A stretch of DNA of 49,730 bases from an uncultured bacterium. Lineage in GTDB: Bacteria > Cyanobacteriota > Vampirovibrionia > Gastranaerophilales > Gastranaerophilaceae. Below are positions 33,476-44,198 of the stretch, in pieces (within the stretch, counting starts at the first letter, position 1; every line of letters begins with the position of its first letter). The translations under genes and the position numbers were made by a program. The stretch is taken from NCBI GenBank assembly GCA_950022495.1, contig CATLLJ010000008.1, forward strand, positions 55,082 through 104,811, read 5' to 3'. The notes below the pieces were generated by a model. The model ran no database searches, was not told where the DNA came from, and saw only the letters and a program-made list of their open reading frames with translations.

Positions 33476-34174
33476 TTATATCTTATAATTTATCTCGTGT
33501 AAATCCATTAACGAATTCAAATAATCTCTGTTTGTCACAGTTTCCCAATCTGTGTATCTCATATTTGAATTATATTTTAAATCTCTAAAATTTATTTTTT
33601 GTCCGCTGCGAGACATTTCTTTAAGATATTCGCTCACAACATCACAGCCTCTTTGAAGAAGATGCGGGTCGTCACTTGCGATTTTACCTTCAATTCTTGG
33701 ATAAAAGAATTCTGCTTTATCACGTATTGTAGATAGTCTATAAGATTTTGACTTCATTACCATCTTTAAATTATGCAGAATTTCTTCCACATTATCTGTA
33801 ACGAGTTTAAATCCGAAACGTGTATAAAACTGGATTGCTTCCTGCAAAGCAAACAAATCAAAGTTATTAAATCGATTTGCTTTAAATTCCATAATTGATG
33901 CAAGCTTCATAATCTCGCCAATACCGGATTTTTGAGGATCAGCAGCCATAGAACGCCCCTTCATCTGGCGTTTAGAAATATCCATTTCTAATTCATAAAA
34001 AGAATCCACATCATCATGGTTACGGGCAAATATCGTCGGGAAATGGCTTTCAGAATCAATAGAAACCGTGACAGGTTTTCTATATCTGTCAACAGCCTGA
34101 AATTTTTCAAAGAATTTTATACCATTCTTTTCATAAAACTGTATAGGTTTTCTGCTTAATATCTCAAATACCAT
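33476..34174 (-). CDS. GNAT-like protein of unknown function
   Basis: This is a 232-residue protein from ATG 34174 (MVFEILSRKP), where TTTAAT lies 6 bases upstream; longer starts at 34180 and 34195 have less support. The middle (SGIGEIMKLASIMEF then LQEAIQFYTRFGFKLV) resembles the acetyl-CoA-binding and C-terminal parts of GNAT acetyltransferases. The C-terminal 90 residues are extra and unrecognised. It may be an acetyltransferase but key CoA residues are weak. It is co-transcribed with the aminotransferase. Confidence 0.6.
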   Translation of the reverse strand: MVFEILSRKPIQFYEKNGIKFFEKFQAVDRYRKPVTVSIDSESHFPTIFARNHDDVDSFYELEMDISKRQMKGRSMAADPQKSGIGEIMKLASIMEFKANRFNNFDLFALQEAIQFYTRFGFKLVTDNVEEILHNLKMVMKSKSYRLSTIRDKAEFFYPRIEGKIASDDPHLLQRGCDVVSEYLKEMSRSGQKINFRDLKYNSNMRYTDWETVTNRDYLNSLMDLHEINYKI

Positions 34175-34235
34175 GTACATATTAAAACAGAACATATTAT
34201 TTTTTGCATGTATATTTTACAAAAATTTACTGAAA

Positions 34236-35036
34236 TTAAGCTCTCATTTTGCTATGCAAAATTCTTACATAATACTTGACTTTATTTTTAAAAGATATAC
34301 TTTGCACTGCTTGTGATATAACTTTTTGTTCAACACCTAAATCCTGCAAATTTAATTTTGTATAATTTTGTTCTGTTATCAAATATTTTACAGTATTGAG
34401 ATTGAAGTTAAGTTTTTCTTTTATTGCAGCAGTACGCAAAAATTTATGAATATCTTCTATTGTATAATCCAGATTTTTATTATTCAAAATAGAACCTATT
34501 GTTACAGCGGTTGTATTTCCGCCATCTTTTTCATAATAACGAATAGAATTGCCAAGTAAAAATTCCAGTGACGGCTGATTGGTAATTCCTAAAGCTTTCA
34601 TGGCTTCTTTTGGGAGTTTTATCAAAGTATTTTTATTCTCAAATACATTCCAAATTTCTTTGCACTTTTCATTCAAAAAATTCTTAGCTGTAAGAAAATC
34701 TTTATCATTACCGAATTTGCTTTTAAGCTGCTTAATTTTCGCAACTGAATTTTCATCTATAGCACTCGCCAATTCTTGAGCAATATATCTGACTTTTGAA
34801 TTAGATAACTCATCATTTACTTTAAACTTACCGGCACCAAAATATATACCAGATAAATCGTTTTCAATTTTATTTACTGTAGACAAATATTTTACGCAGT
34901 CTGTCATTGTCTTATGCTTTTTATAAACTTTTGGCACAAGACTAACAAGCATAGATTTTTCCCTGCTTTTTTGAAAAAACATATCTTCAGAAGTATCTGT
35001 CATTAACATTTCTGTTAACAATTTTTCCGTCTGCAT
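34236..35036 (-). CDS. Hypothetical helical protein
   Basis: This is a 266-residue protein with AGGGGAAA before ATG 35036 (MQTEKLLTEMLMTDTS); a longer frame to 35087 lacks a ribosome site. It is mainly helical and charged with no membrane or signal segment. Parts such as VKYLITEQNYTKLNLQDLGV and LKSKFGNDKDFLTAKNFLNE match nothing I can name. It lies between the secreted protein at 35113 and the GNAT-like gene. Confidence 0.7.
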   Translation of the reverse strand: MQTEKLLTEMLMTDTSEDMFFQKSREKSMLVSLVPKVYKKHKTMTDCVKYLSTVNKIENDLSGIYFGAGKFKVNDELSNSKVRYIAQELASAIDENSVAKIKQLKSKFGNDKDFLTAKNFLNEKCKEIWNVFENKNTLIKLPKEAMKALGITNQPSLEFLLGNSIRYYEKDGGNTTAVTIGSILNNKNLDYTIEDIHKFLRTAAIKEKLNFNLNTVKYLITEQNYTKLNLQDLGVEQKVISQAVQSISFKNKVKYYVRILHSKMRA

Positions 35037-35112
35037 AATATTTCCCCTATATATTAATAAAGAGAAATTACACGAAAAAATTGACATATTATCAGCATTT
35101 GTTACAAATTTG

Positions 35113-35529
35113 TTAATCTACAAGGGTACAAATACCTTCTGATTTGGCATGTCTTACCCCGAGAATTTCATTATCATAAGTAATTTGAGAAATTCCGTTA
35201 TAAGTATTATCAAATCTATTCAAAGTAATATTTTCAGCAATTATAGAATCATCCGTCAAAGTCTGGATATACATTTGGATTTGACCTTCATCATACGTTG
35301 AAATACTATCTACAGGGGCTTTTTGAAGATAGATTTGATGATTTTCATCATCAAGGCAAAAAACTCTATGATATTTGTTCTGAGCAACAACAGAATTTTG
35401 CTGATTATAAATAGTTTCATTGATTTCGCATTTTAGAACTTTCATCTTATCAAAATCAGGGACGAAAGCATCTGCAAATACCGAAACTCCAACCATTAAA
35501 AATGTAAGTATAAGCAATAATTTTCTCAT
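35113..35529 (-). CDS. Small exported protein
   Basis: This is a 138-residue protein with a signal peptide (about 1-19, MRKLLLILTFLMVGVSVFA). The mature part is beta-rich (KCEINETIYNQQNSVVAQNK, then MYIQTLTDDSIIAENITL) with three Cys. TATAAT, preceded by TGT, lies exactly 6 bases before the ATG: one of the clearest leaderless cases. Probably periplasmic; no family known. Confidence 0.75.
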   Translation of the reverse strand: MRKLLLILTFLMVGVSVFADAFVPDFDKMKVLKCEINETIYNQQNSVVAQNKYHRVFCLDDENHQIYLQKAPVDSISTYDEGQIQMYIQTLTDDSIIAENITLNRFDNTYNGISQITYDNEILGVRHAKSEGICTLVD

Positions 35530-35579
35530 AATGAGATTATAACATAAATCATATTATCGGCAGTTAACCTTAAATTTTT

Positions 35580-35990
35580 GTTATCTAGTGGATTGCCACG
35601 GGCTAACGCCCTCGCAATGACAATATACGTTACATCAAATCCAGCTTATTTTTATAACTGTTCCTTCATTTCTTTCTCTTTGTAGCCATGCAAAGAGAAA
35701 GAAATAGAAGCAAAGAAAGAGAAACTGGCGACCAAATGAAACGAGTCATCAGGGGCATTGCCCCCGAACCCCTGTTGTGTCACCCTGAACTTGTTTCAGG
35801 GTCCCATTATAATGAGATTCCGAAACAAGTTCGGAATGACAACATACGTAAAATTGTAGGAAGGTTCGGAAACGTAGTTTCTGATAACTCGAGCCATTCA
35901 ATCAAGCGTGTTTTTCTTTTTCGGTTCTACTTTTTCTTTTTGCATCGCAATCAAAAAGAAAAAGTGAACAAAAAAGGTGAAAGTAATTAT
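35580..35990. repeat. Block of widespread palindromic repeats
   Basis: There are several unrelated palindromes in a row: ATTGC-CACGGGC-TAAC-GCCCTC-GCAAT (about 35593-35620); ATTTCTTTCTCTTTG with its complement (35668-35705); CCCTGAA-CTTG-TTTCAGGG then ATTCCGAA-ACAAG-TTCGGAAT (about 35781-35840); and CTTTTTCTTTTTG with its complement (about 35930-35965). These types recur between genes in many unrelated bacteria. The open frame across them is spurious. The gene-free gap is 35530-36004. Confidence 0.8.
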
Positions 35991-36004
35991 TCCCATAATA
36001 TGAT

Positions 36005-36898
36005 TTATGTCAAAATAATCTTGAAACAAAGATTTTCGACTACAGACAAAATATTCATTGCAGGTGTTAATGAAACCTGCCGCTTTGCGTTTTCAACATG
36101 TTTTATGTCTTCTGTTAACTTGTAAAATAATTGCTTATTGTCAGGATTTGCTTTTATTACAGAATATATGTAGTTCTGAATTTGTGTAAATATAGTTTTT
36201 GCATCGTATTCGTTTATTAAATTCATTAAATTTGTTTCAAATTCAAGAACTTGATTTCTGTTAATTGTCCAATAATTAGAAATAAAACTTTCTACAATTT
36301 CATAATTAAACTCTTCATTTATTGTCGACGGTATAAAAAACGACTGGGCACGCGATACAACAGTCGAAATAATATCGGTTTTATCTTTTGTCAAAAATAT
36401 AAATGTAGTATTATGCGGCGGCTCTTCAAATGTCTTTAAAAGTGCATTTGATGTTGCTTCCGGAAAATTAAGCTGATTTAAAGGAAGCAAATTACCATCT
36501 TCATCTCTGTCGCAAAATATGTAAACTCTATGATAATCACTTGATATTGCAAGTTCATTTATAATAGATTTTGCCTGAGAAATATTTATATTTTTTTTCC
36601 CTGTAGTTTCCCCATCGTCAGAATTTTCTTTGAAATCCAAACGGGTATAAATTTTCACAGCAGGGTGAGTTTGTTCTTTTATCCATCTGCAATTTATACA
36701 ATTACAGTCAGGCTGCCCGTTTTCTGTACAGTTTAAAAGTCTGGCAACTTCCAGTGCCAATTCGCACTGTGATTGGATATCAGGTCCCCAGAAAAGCAAG
36801 CAGTGACTTATATTTTTATCAGGATTATTTATTCCATCATTGAAGTATTTTAAAAGTTCAGGATATTTTTCAGAAATTTGATTATTGTAGTATTGCAT
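36005..36898 (-). CDS. holB: DNA polymerase III delta' subunit (HolB)
   Basis: This 297-residue clamp-loader subunit of the AAA+ fold lacks a full P-loop (FWGPDIQSQCEL), as delta' does. It has the zinc-binding cysteines in NCTENGQPDCNCINCRW, LKTFEEPPHNTTFIFLT and the VVSRAQSFFIP segment in the sensor/arginine-finger position. The ATG at 36898 has AAGGAG 7-8 bases upstream and lies inside the end of holA, overlapping by 17 bases. It acts with DnaX and HolA to load the sliding clamp. Confidence 0.93.
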   Translation of the reverse strand: MQYYNNQISEKYPELLKYFNDGINNPDKNISHCLLFWGPDIQSQCELALEVARLLNCTENGQPDCNCINCRWIKEQTHPAVKIYTRLDFKENSDDGETTGKKNINISQAKSIINELAISSDYHRVYIFCDRDEDGNLLPLNQLNFPEATSNALLKTFEEPPHNTTFIFLTKDKTDIISTVVSRAQSFFIPSTINEEFNYEIVESFISNYWTINRNQVLEFETNLMNLINEYDAKTIFTQIQNYIYSVIKANPDNKQLFYKLTEDIKHVENAKRQVSLTPAMNILSVVENLCFKIILT

Positions 36899-37853
36899 AT
36901 TCAATCTCCTTATCAATATCCATTAATGCCTGCCCTGACTTTATTCTGTATTCAGCATCCGTTAAATTTTCCTTTAGTTTAACAAGATTTTTTAATGAAA
37001 TATTTTTTAATTTTTGAAGCTCAAGTTTTACACGATACGGGTGCATGTTGATAATTTTAGCAATTTCATCTGCTGAATATTTTGCAGAATTAGCTTTTAT
37101 TTGAATTTTACCATGCAGTAATGTGTGTAATACTGAAAGGATTTCAAGCGGATGTTTTTTTGTTAAAAGTTTCTGGTATTCCTGCAAAGCTTTTGATTTG
37201 TTTTCTAAAATTAAAAATTCAGCAAAAGCAAATAAATCTTCATTTGTTACACAAATTTCTTTAACCATATCTTTTGTTACAGGTTTATTCCCTGCAAAAA
37301 TCTTCAATTTTTCCAATTCAGAATCAAGCATTCTTAAATTTGAACCAACTTGTAATAATATATTTGCAGCAACTTCATCTGTTAATTTTAAATCTTTGCT
37401 TTTTCCCTGCTGCTTAATCCATGATTCTAATTCAGCAGTTTTATATGACGGAATTTGGGCAAATTCTTTTGCATTATACTTTGACAAAGTTTTAAATAAT
37501 TTTTTTCTTTTATCAATTTTTTTCTGGCTGTCAGGAGGAATTTGTGCACAAAAAACAATATCCAAATCTTCGCTGGCATTATCTAATGCTTCTGCTAATT
37601 CTTTTATTTGTTTATCATCAAAACTTTTATCCTCTGAGGTTTTGCCTGACAAATAAGAAAGACAGTTGATTTCAATGAGCATTTTACCGAACATCATTGG
37701 CTGAGTTCTTACTGCTGCAATTAAATCAGGGAATTTTGGATTATTAAAATATTTGTAACTCATTTCAATAAAATTAGCATCAAGAGAACTCTTTAGTTTC
37801 TTAATTTCGTTTGAAATATTAAATTCTTCATCCCCATAGAAAAAGTAAATCAT
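36882..37853 (-). CDS. holA: DNA polymerase III delta subunit (HolA)
   Basis: This is a 323-residue protein of normal length. The start MIYFFYGDEEFNISNEIKKL is the typical delta N-terminus; EICVTNEDLFAFAEFLILENK and the C-terminal helix bundle with YRIKSGQALMDIDKEIE fit the family. It opens the sliding clamp. TAAAAT lies exactly 6 bases before the ATG (leaderless), while holB behind it has a Shine-Dalgarno. Confidence 0.93.
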   Translation of the reverse strand: MIYFFYGDEEFNISNEIKKLKSSLDANFIEMSYKYFNNPKFPDLIAAVRTQPMMFGKMLIEINCLSYLSGKTSEDKSFDDKQIKELAEALDNASEDLDIVFCAQIPPDSQKKIDKRKKLFKTLSKYNAKEFAQIPSYKTAELESWIKQQGKSKDLKLTDEVAANILLQVGSNLRMLDSELEKLKIFAGNKPVTKDMVKEICVTNEDLFAFAEFLILENKSKALQEYQKLLTKKHPLEILSVLHTLLHGKIQIKANSAKYSADEIAKIINMHPYRVKLELQKLKNISLKNLVKLKENLTDAEYRIKSGQALMDIDKEIEYAILQ

Positions 37854-37953
37854 AAATTAATTTTATAGAAAAATTACAATATTGTAAATTATTATAAATA
37901 AATGTGTCAAAAAATTTTATTTTCATGGTTTCATGACAAAAAAGGAGAATAGT

Positions 37954-38376
37954 ATGCAAGTAGGTGCAATAACCCCGTATTATACAAATAACAATTATAG
38001 AAATAATAATGTTACCCGTCCGTCATTCAAAGGTGCATTAAACGAACAGCAAATGATAAGAGTTTTAAAAATGTTGAGCGAAAAAAATACCGGTGTATTT
38101 TTAAATTTCGATACAAGAACTCTAAAATCAGTAATGGATGGCTTAATTAATAAATATTCAAGTATCGGTGTCCGTTCTGTAGGTATTCAAGTCGTTGATA
38201 ACAATGATTTACCTGCATTGTTAGGTAGAAAAGTTGATGCTTCAGCATTAAAAAATAAATTCGGACTTTGTATTGCTGTTGGCGACAAATACGGTCCAAT
38301 CGAAAATTGGGGCAGAGTTTACGAAGCAAAAACAATTCTGGCAACTGAAAAAGATTTAAAATCTGTAATGAATTAA
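37954..38376 (+). CDS. Small protein with N/Y-rich N-terminus and SFKG motif
   Basis: This 140-residue protein has an AAGGAG site 7 bases before ATG 37954; the ATG at 37933 has none. The N-terminus (MQVGAITPYYTNNNYRNNN) leads to RPSFKG at about 25-30, similar to N-terminal motifs in three nearby proteins. The rest is a compact alpha/beta domain (KNTGVFLNFDTRTLKSVMDG, IGVRSVGIQVVDNNDLPALL) of unknown family. It converges with the gene at 38373, and their stops share TTAA. Confidence 0.7.
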   Translation: MQVGAITPYYTNNNYRNNNVTRPSFKGALNEQQMIRVLKMLSEKNTGVFLNFDTRTLKSVMDGLINKYSSIGVRSVGIQVVDNNDLPALLGRKVDASALKNKFGLCIAVGDKYGPIENWGRVYEAKTILATEKDLKSVMN

Positions 38377-39050
38377 TCTTTATTATTCGGGAAAACCCGA
38401 TAAACAGCCAGAAAAGTTAAAACAATAATAAGTCCTGTTGTTTTAAATTTCAAAATTAAAAACGACACGATAATACAGATTACAATAGCAAGAAATATTT
38501 TTTTTATAATCTCTTTGATATTATTAGAAATTTTTCTTGCTGTTCTTATTTCTTGTGCCATAACTTCGATATTAGACTGTTCTTTTGCTTTTTCTTCTAT
38601 TTTTTCATCAATTAATTTTTGGGCTTTAAGTTCATCAATCGCATCGTTATAGACTCTATTAACAAAACGTTCAACTAATGATAGAACAACACTTTCAGGA
38701 GCATTATTTTTTACGCAGGCATACATAACTTCCCATGTTGTATACCAGATTTTCTGCATAACAACTTTCCAGTATTTTGGGGGAATACCTGACCTAAAAA
38801 GGTCAATTTCTTTATGAAAAGACCATTCCGCAATAACCTGAATATAAAAACACTGATTTTCAAATTCTAACTTTTTAAATTCTTCAGCTTTATCCATGGA
38901 AGAAGCCATCAAAGTTGCAGTTTTTCTGATATTACTTACTAAATAATCTTCCTGCAATTTATTAACATCAGCAGGCAACAGAGGTTTAAGCTTACTAATT
39001 AAACCCTCAATAAATTCGGTATATTTTTCATCAAGTGCGTTTTCTGCCAT
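38373..39050 (-). CDS. Hypothetical protein with C-terminal membrane helices
   Basis: This is a 225-residue protein. A helical soluble part (about 1-160) is followed by a charged region and two membrane helices (about 184-201, IFLAIVICIIVSFLILKF, and 204-218). It is a tail-anchored type of protein with no signal peptide. TATAAT lies exactly 6 bases before the ATG (leaderless). No family was recognised; IPPKYWKVVMQKIWYTTWEV may be a useful search string. Confidence 0.7.
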   Translation of the reverse strand: MAENALDEKYTEFIEGLISKLKPLLPADVNKLQEDYLVSNIRKTATLMASSMDKAEEFKKLEFENQCFYIQVIAEWSFHKEIDLFRSGIPPKYWKVVMQKIWYTTWEVMYACVKNNAPESVVLSLVERFVNRVYNDAIDELKAQKLIDEKIEEKAKEQSNIEVMAQEIRTARKISNNIKEIIKKIFLAIVICIIVSFLILKFKTTGLIIVLTFLAVYRVFPNNKD

Positions 39051-39106
39051 TCTATTATTATAGAAAATAAATTATCAAAATTTGTCATATATATAGACTA
39101 AATATT

Positions 39107-40464
39107 TTATAAAGATTTTATTTCATTAGCAATATTTTGTCTTGCCTGCTGTTCCAGACTTTGCTTGTAATAGTCAGTATTATAAATATTTTCTCTCTCC
39201 AAAAATGATTGCAAAATTTGTTTTCTGGCAGGATTGTACACAGAATCCGGATAATTTGAATATTGAAGCCTTATAAGTTTTGAATAATTATTATATTTAT
39301 AAGGATTTTGACCTAATATCATTAAATCTATGTCCTGCATAAGTTTTTCATCAAATGAAAGATTTTTATTTTCTTTTACATAATCAGTAGCAAGTATTAA
39401 TCTTTTTATATTTCCAATATTAACGTCAGAAGAAACAGATTTTAAGAGTTCTTCTGCTTTTAATGCACTTTTTTCTACATCATCAGGAATACCGTTTATA
39501 TAATCATGCATCAGTATAGCAAACCTGAATTCATTTGGATTTGTAATTTTACCGGCATCTTTTGAATGCAGCATAAAATCATCAAAACCTTTCAACATAG
39601 TTTCAATATGTTTTATACCATGGTACCCTCTGGAGGTTTTATCATAGGTCTGCATAATATCTTCAAAAATTTGTTTTGTTTTAGATGAGTCAAATCCTAA
39701 TTTTTTTAGAACATTTTCTATCGTTTCCTGTAAATATAATTTACCTGATAACAAAGATGTTCCTTTAGAAACCTGCGGAGCTTTAAGAGTTTTTATTAAT
39801 TCTGAAACCTGAGTTTCTGTCTGTTCTAACCCGAATGAATTATTAATTACAAAATCCGCTCTGTTTTCTTTTATATCCTGCGACAATTGAGAATTTATTC
39901 TTTCCATTGCGGTTTTTTGGGTTAGAAAAAAATTTCTGTTTAATAATCGTTTAAGTTGTTCTTGCGGTTCGATTTTGATTAATGTCACATAATCATAATT
40001 TCTTTGACCGTTTGTTTCAAACAATAACGGATTAAATATTGCCACATAGTCATTTTTCGCATTTTGCTGAATAAATTCTTGAACTTTTCTATTCACAGCA
40101 GGATGAACAATTTGTTCTAAACTTGTTTTAATTTTTTTGTCCTGAAAAACCAGTGTTCTTATTTTTGTTCTATCAATAAAGTTATCATTTTCTAACGAAT
40201 CAATCCCGAAAGATTTAAACATTTTTTTAACAGCATCAATAACCGGTTTATCTTTTTCATACAAATAATGCACCACATGGTCAACATCAATACTTGGAAT
40301 GTCATATTTTTCAAATAGTTTCTGCACAGTTGATTTACCCGATGCAATATTACCTGTTACCGCAATTGTTTTTGCTGTAAAAGACAATTGACTTGATACA
40401 GGCTGTTTGTTATTTATTTTATTGAAATTAATTCTATCCTGATAGGATGGTTGAAAACTTACTC

Positions 40465-40468
<4 letters not shown>
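39107..40468 (-). CDS. coaE: Dephospho-CoA kinase fused to an HD-type hydrolase domain
   Basis: This is a 453-residue two-domain protein. Residues 1-33 are an Asn/Gln-rich extension ending LSFTAK. Residues 34-235 are CoaE: P-loop GNIASGKST (39-47), IDVDHVVH and FNPLLFE, the last step of CoA synthesis. Residues about 245-453 resemble COG4339 HD-superfamily hydrolases: SRGYHGIKHIE (H283, H287), ILMHDY (H321-D322), DIDLMILG and PARKQILQSFLERENIYNTD. Normal CoaE is about 200 residues. Its start overlaps the coaD stop (ATGA). The fusion suggests a linked nucleotide or CoA-related hydrolase, which is inferred. Confidence 0.88.
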
Positions 40469-41018
<550 letters not shown>

Positions 41019-41045
41019 TTAATACTCCTTATATTTTTATAAATA

Positions 41046-42566
41046 TTATTTATTTTCGTATTCTTTAGTGCCAGGGAAATTATCTGAGCCTGTTCTCATT
41101 TTTGTTATCATATATTGAAGTTTTGGAATAATAGTTGATAGGAACAATGCTGATGTTACAAATCCGGCACCCCAGTTCAATGCATTCATTTTGAAATTGT
41201 TACCGGAAGCTTTTTTAAGAAGAGTTTCTGTAACTTCTTTAGCATCTGTTTTCTTAGCTGTTTCAATTATTGATTTAACATAATCAACTAATTCTTTTTT
41301 AACACCATCTAAATCTTTTTGTGCAACGTAAGAATATTGTTCCATAAATTTAGAACCAAATCTGTTTTTATAGAATTCTTGTAAGAATTCAGGATTATTA
41401 ATATGACCACCGTTCAGAATATCTCTTACCTGACCTTCAGTCAATATTGACAAGCCTTTAACCTGAGGTTGAAGTTTTGACATTTTTTCGGCAGTTTGTT
41501 CAAATGCAGATAATTCAGCTTCCGGAACAATTCCTTTTAATTCCTGTTTGAATGTATCAAGTGAAATGATTTTAATCTTTTCGCCTTCAAACTTACCTTT
41601 TAAGCTATCAGGAAGTTCTCTGTCTTGACCGAGCATTTCTCTTGTAAATTCTTCAACACTTACTTTTCCGCCATTATTCTTATCTTTTAAGTATTCCTGC
41701 ATATATCTGGTTGCATGATCAGCAGAAACAGGGTCTAATCTTGTACCTGTTCCATTTTGTTCGATTTTATTCAACCATGTGTTCATATTTTGCATATTGA
41801 ACATATAGAAGTAAATTGATGATAAATCTCTAAATAAAATTTCAATTCTTTCATCGTTATTTCTTGCAGAAATAGCTCTGCCTGAAGCAGTTCCGGCATC
41901 AACAGAAAGAAGTTTGTAATTTCTGTCACTTTCAAATTTATTTGCAATAGATAACAAATTCATACCAAAAGCAACATTCTTGTTATTTTCATCTTTGCCA
42001 TCTTTGAATGTTTCCATTGTTGGTCTTTGAACAAATTTATCTCCTGAATTTACTGCCGGATTATTTTGTTCCTGAGGTTTGTTCTTATGGTATGAACGTG
42101 TAATAGCTTGATTTATCTTCGGTAATACAAATCCAATAAATGCGTTCGCAATTAACACACTTGAAATAACTTTGATAAATTTAAATTTAGCCATAGTTTT
42201 TTCAAGAATTACAGCACCTTCTTTGGTTCTTTCTTTGTCAAGATAATTAGCCAGCGGTTTACGAACATCATCACTTGCAATATCAACAGCTTTGTTTGGA
42301 AGTTTTAACATCTTTTGTCCGATTTTTTCAAACAGTGCATTTAACGCTGTTACACCGCCTAACCAAAATACTGCACCTGAAAATTCCTCAGTAATACGTT
42401 CTCTTGCTTCGTCAAACCCGCCTCTCTGGTATGCTTGATAAGTTCTTCCTGCTTCTACAAAAGCTTCCAATGCAATAACAGGCAAAAAGCCGTCACTTGC
42501 CATTTGTTTAACAAAATTTCTTGAAGACATTACTCTTGTATTTACTGGTGGAACTTTTATAGACAT
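41046..42566 (-). CDS. Large membrane protein of unknown function
   Basis: This 506-residue protein starts MSIKVPPVNTRVMSSRNFVK. Membrane segments are seen at about 52-70 (AVFWLGGVTALNALFEKI), 130-155 (VLIANAFIGFVLPKI) and near the C-terminus (WGAGFVTSALFLSTIIPKLQ), with a large soluble part between (about 165-440, DGKDENNKNVAFGMNLLSIA). The last hydrophobic block recalls that of the 258-residue protein at 42770. There is no export signal of the usual kind. It lies upstream of coaD on the same strand with a short gap. Confidence 0.75.
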   Translation of the reverse strand: MSIKVPPVNTRVMSSRNFVKQMASDGFLPVIALEAFVEAGRTYQAYQRGGFDEARERITEEFSGAVFWLGGVTALNALFEKIGQKMLKLPNKAVDIASDDVRKPLANYLDKERTKEGAVILEKTMAKFKFIKVISSVLIANAFIGFVLPKINQAITRSYHKNKPQEQNNPAVNSGDKFVQRPTMETFKDGKDENNKNVAFGMNLLSIANKFESDRNYKLLSVDAGTASGRAISARNNDERIEILFRDLSSIYFYMFNMQNMNTWLNKIEQNGTGTRLDPVSADHATRYMQEYLKDKNNGGKVSVEEFTREMLGQDRELPDSLKGKFEGEKIKIISLDTFKQELKGIVPEAELSAFEQTAEKMSKLQPQVKGLSILTEGQVRDILNGGHINNPEFLQEFYKNRFGSKFMEQYSYVAQKDLDGVKKELVDYVKSIIETAKKTDAKEVTETLLKKASGNNFKMNALNWGAGFVTSALFLSTIIPKLQYMITKMRTGSDNFPGTKEYENK

Positions 42567-42769
42567 AATTTAATAAGCTTTCGTATAACTATTTAATAAT
42601 GCTCAAGATAAAATTTTGCTCTGTGATATAAAATTTTTAATAAAATGTTACATATTAGTATATAAAATACACTTATTATTTTACATGTAACAAATATTAA
42701 ACTTAATATTTAAAACTAGCAATGTTTTTTTTGTTTGATTTTTGATAAACTTGTAGTAAAGGTAGAAAA

Positions 42770-43546
42770 ATGATTAGTGCAGTTCAAAGTTGTAATTTAA
42801 ATAATAAAACCTATTTTACAGGCAATCATTCACAAAAAGAACTTAATGCTAAGCAAAAAGCTATAATTTTAGGCTCTTCTGTTGCCGGTATGACACCTGT
42901 TTTAGCTGTACTTGCAAAACGCAAAGGTTTCTCTTTAAACCCTGCTAAAATTATTAAAACTCCAATAAAAAATTGGGCTATTTTTAAATATAAACCAAAA
43001 GATAAAGCTATTAAATTTGAAGCTCCACAAATTATTTCGGTTGCAGCAGGTTCAGTTGCCGGAGGATTTATTGGCGGTTCAATTGTAGATAAACAAAACA
43101 TAAAAGCTAAAAAACGTGAAGTTTTAAGCCAACTTTTAGGAAATGTTCTTGTTCCTGTCGGCTGTGTTGCTTCCGGAGCTAAGCTTTATAATAAATATGC
43201 TAACAAAATTGAAGGTTTTATGCCTCAGTTAAAAGGAAACAGTAATTTCAAAAAAGGATTCAATCTCTTTTTGCAAAAAATCCCTAACGGACTTACAACA
43301 TTATCTTTACTTGGAGTCGGTATTTATTTAGGTAACAAAGTTTCAAATTTAATTAACGAAAAACTTTATCATAAAAAAGTTGAAAGAGATATTAAACCAA
43401 GTGATTTTGCACCACACGTTGATGATATTTGTATGGCAGCAACAATGATGAATGAAGGTTCATCATTCGGTTCAAAATTAGGAAGAATTATCCCAATCGC
43501 ATTAATTGTTCCCGGTTATGAAACAGGAACAGCACAAGATAATTAA
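42770..43546 (+). CDS. Membrane protein with FTGN N-terminal motif
   Basis: This 258-residue protein has AAAGG about 8 bases before ATG 42770. The N-terminus (MISAVQSCNLNNKTYFTGN) is short and Asn-rich, ending YFTGN, like the tags of CoaE and CoaD. About three to four hydrophobic segments follow (for example IILGSSVAGMTPVLAVLA, IISVAAGSVAGGFIGGSIV, LTTLSLLGVGIYLGNKV). No family was recognised. It converges on the L,D-transpeptidase gene with stops sharing TTAA. Confidence 0.72.
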   Translation: MISAVQSCNLNNKTYFTGNHSQKELNAKQKAIILGSSVAGMTPVLAVLAKRKGFSLNPAKIIKTPIKNWAIFKYKPKDKAIKFEAPQIISVAAGSVAGGFIGGSIVDKQNIKAKKREVLSQLLGNVLVPVGCVASGAKLYNKYANKIEGFMPQLKGNSNFKKGFNLFLQKIPNGLTTLSLLGVGIYLGNKVSNLINEKLYHKKVERDIKPSDFAPHVDDICMAATMMNEGSSFGSKLGRIIPIALIVPGYETGTAQDN

Positions 43547-44184
43547 TCTTTTACAAGAACAATATCACCGCGTTTTACATGTTTAGATAATTCTTTAATA
43601 ACTTCGTTATCCATACGGATACAACCTTGTGATTTGTATTTACCAATAGAAGATGCATCGTTGTTTCCATGGATAAATTCTCCATAATTGCTTCTTTCAC
43701 CTGTTTCCGGATTAAGTTTATCAAGAATTATAGCTTTAGGACCGTAAGGTCTTGGATTTCTTCTTCTTTTTGTTGAGGCAGGAGCAGTCTTATACGGATA
43801 TGTTTCAACATGAGAAACTATTCTGACTCCGGTATGTGTCGGAGTCTCTTTTTTACCTGTAGCAACAGAGTATGCCATTTTTGGTTTACCAAATTCATCA
43901 TAATGGTATAAAACATTTTGGGATACATCTACAACAATAACTGCATTTTTCATTTTTCCTTCAATTTTAACTTTTGGAGAAGGTGCATTTCTTAAAACAC
44001 TTATACTGTCAGTTCCTGATGGAGGAACTGAGGGTTTTTCACAGTATTCAAATGTATCTTGTTGTCTTGTTTTTTCAAGACTGTTAGAACCTACTGCCGG
44101 TGCAGAAAATAATAATGCTCCGGCAGTTAGTGAAATACCTAATTTTTTTGTAAAATTTGTTGTTAAATTGCTATTTATAATCAT
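43543..44184 (-). CDS. L,D-transpeptidase (YkuD domain)
   Basis: This 213-residue exported protein has an N-terminal hydrophobic segment (about 14-31, signal or anchor). The YkuD domain contains KNAVIVVDVSQNVLYHYDEF and the catalytic IHG (H172) with SQGCIRM (S185, C188). It forms 3-3 cross-links in peptidoglycan or attaches proteins to it. It lies downstream of rpoD behind a terminator and has AAGGA before its ATG. The Arg/Pro-rich TKRRRNPRPYGPK loop is unusual but positioned at the domain surface. Confidence 0.93.
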   Translation of the reverse strand: MIINSNLTTNFTKKLGISLTAGALLFSAPAVGSNSLEKTRQQDTFEYCEKPSVPPSGTDSISVLRNAPSPKVKIEGKMKNAVIVVDVSQNVLYHYDEFGKPKMAYSVATGKKETPTHTGVRIVSHVETYPYKTAPASTKRRRNPRPYGPKAIILDKLNPETGERSNYGEFIHGNNDASSIGKYKSQGCIRMDNEVIKELSKHVKRGDIVLVKD

Positions 44185-44198
44185 GTGTGTTCCTTATA

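Noticed and set aside
35688-36125. 145-residue frame (HPELVSGS, IPKQVRND)
   Set aside because: This translation is a well-known artefact of palindromic intergenic repeats found in many unrelated bacteria.
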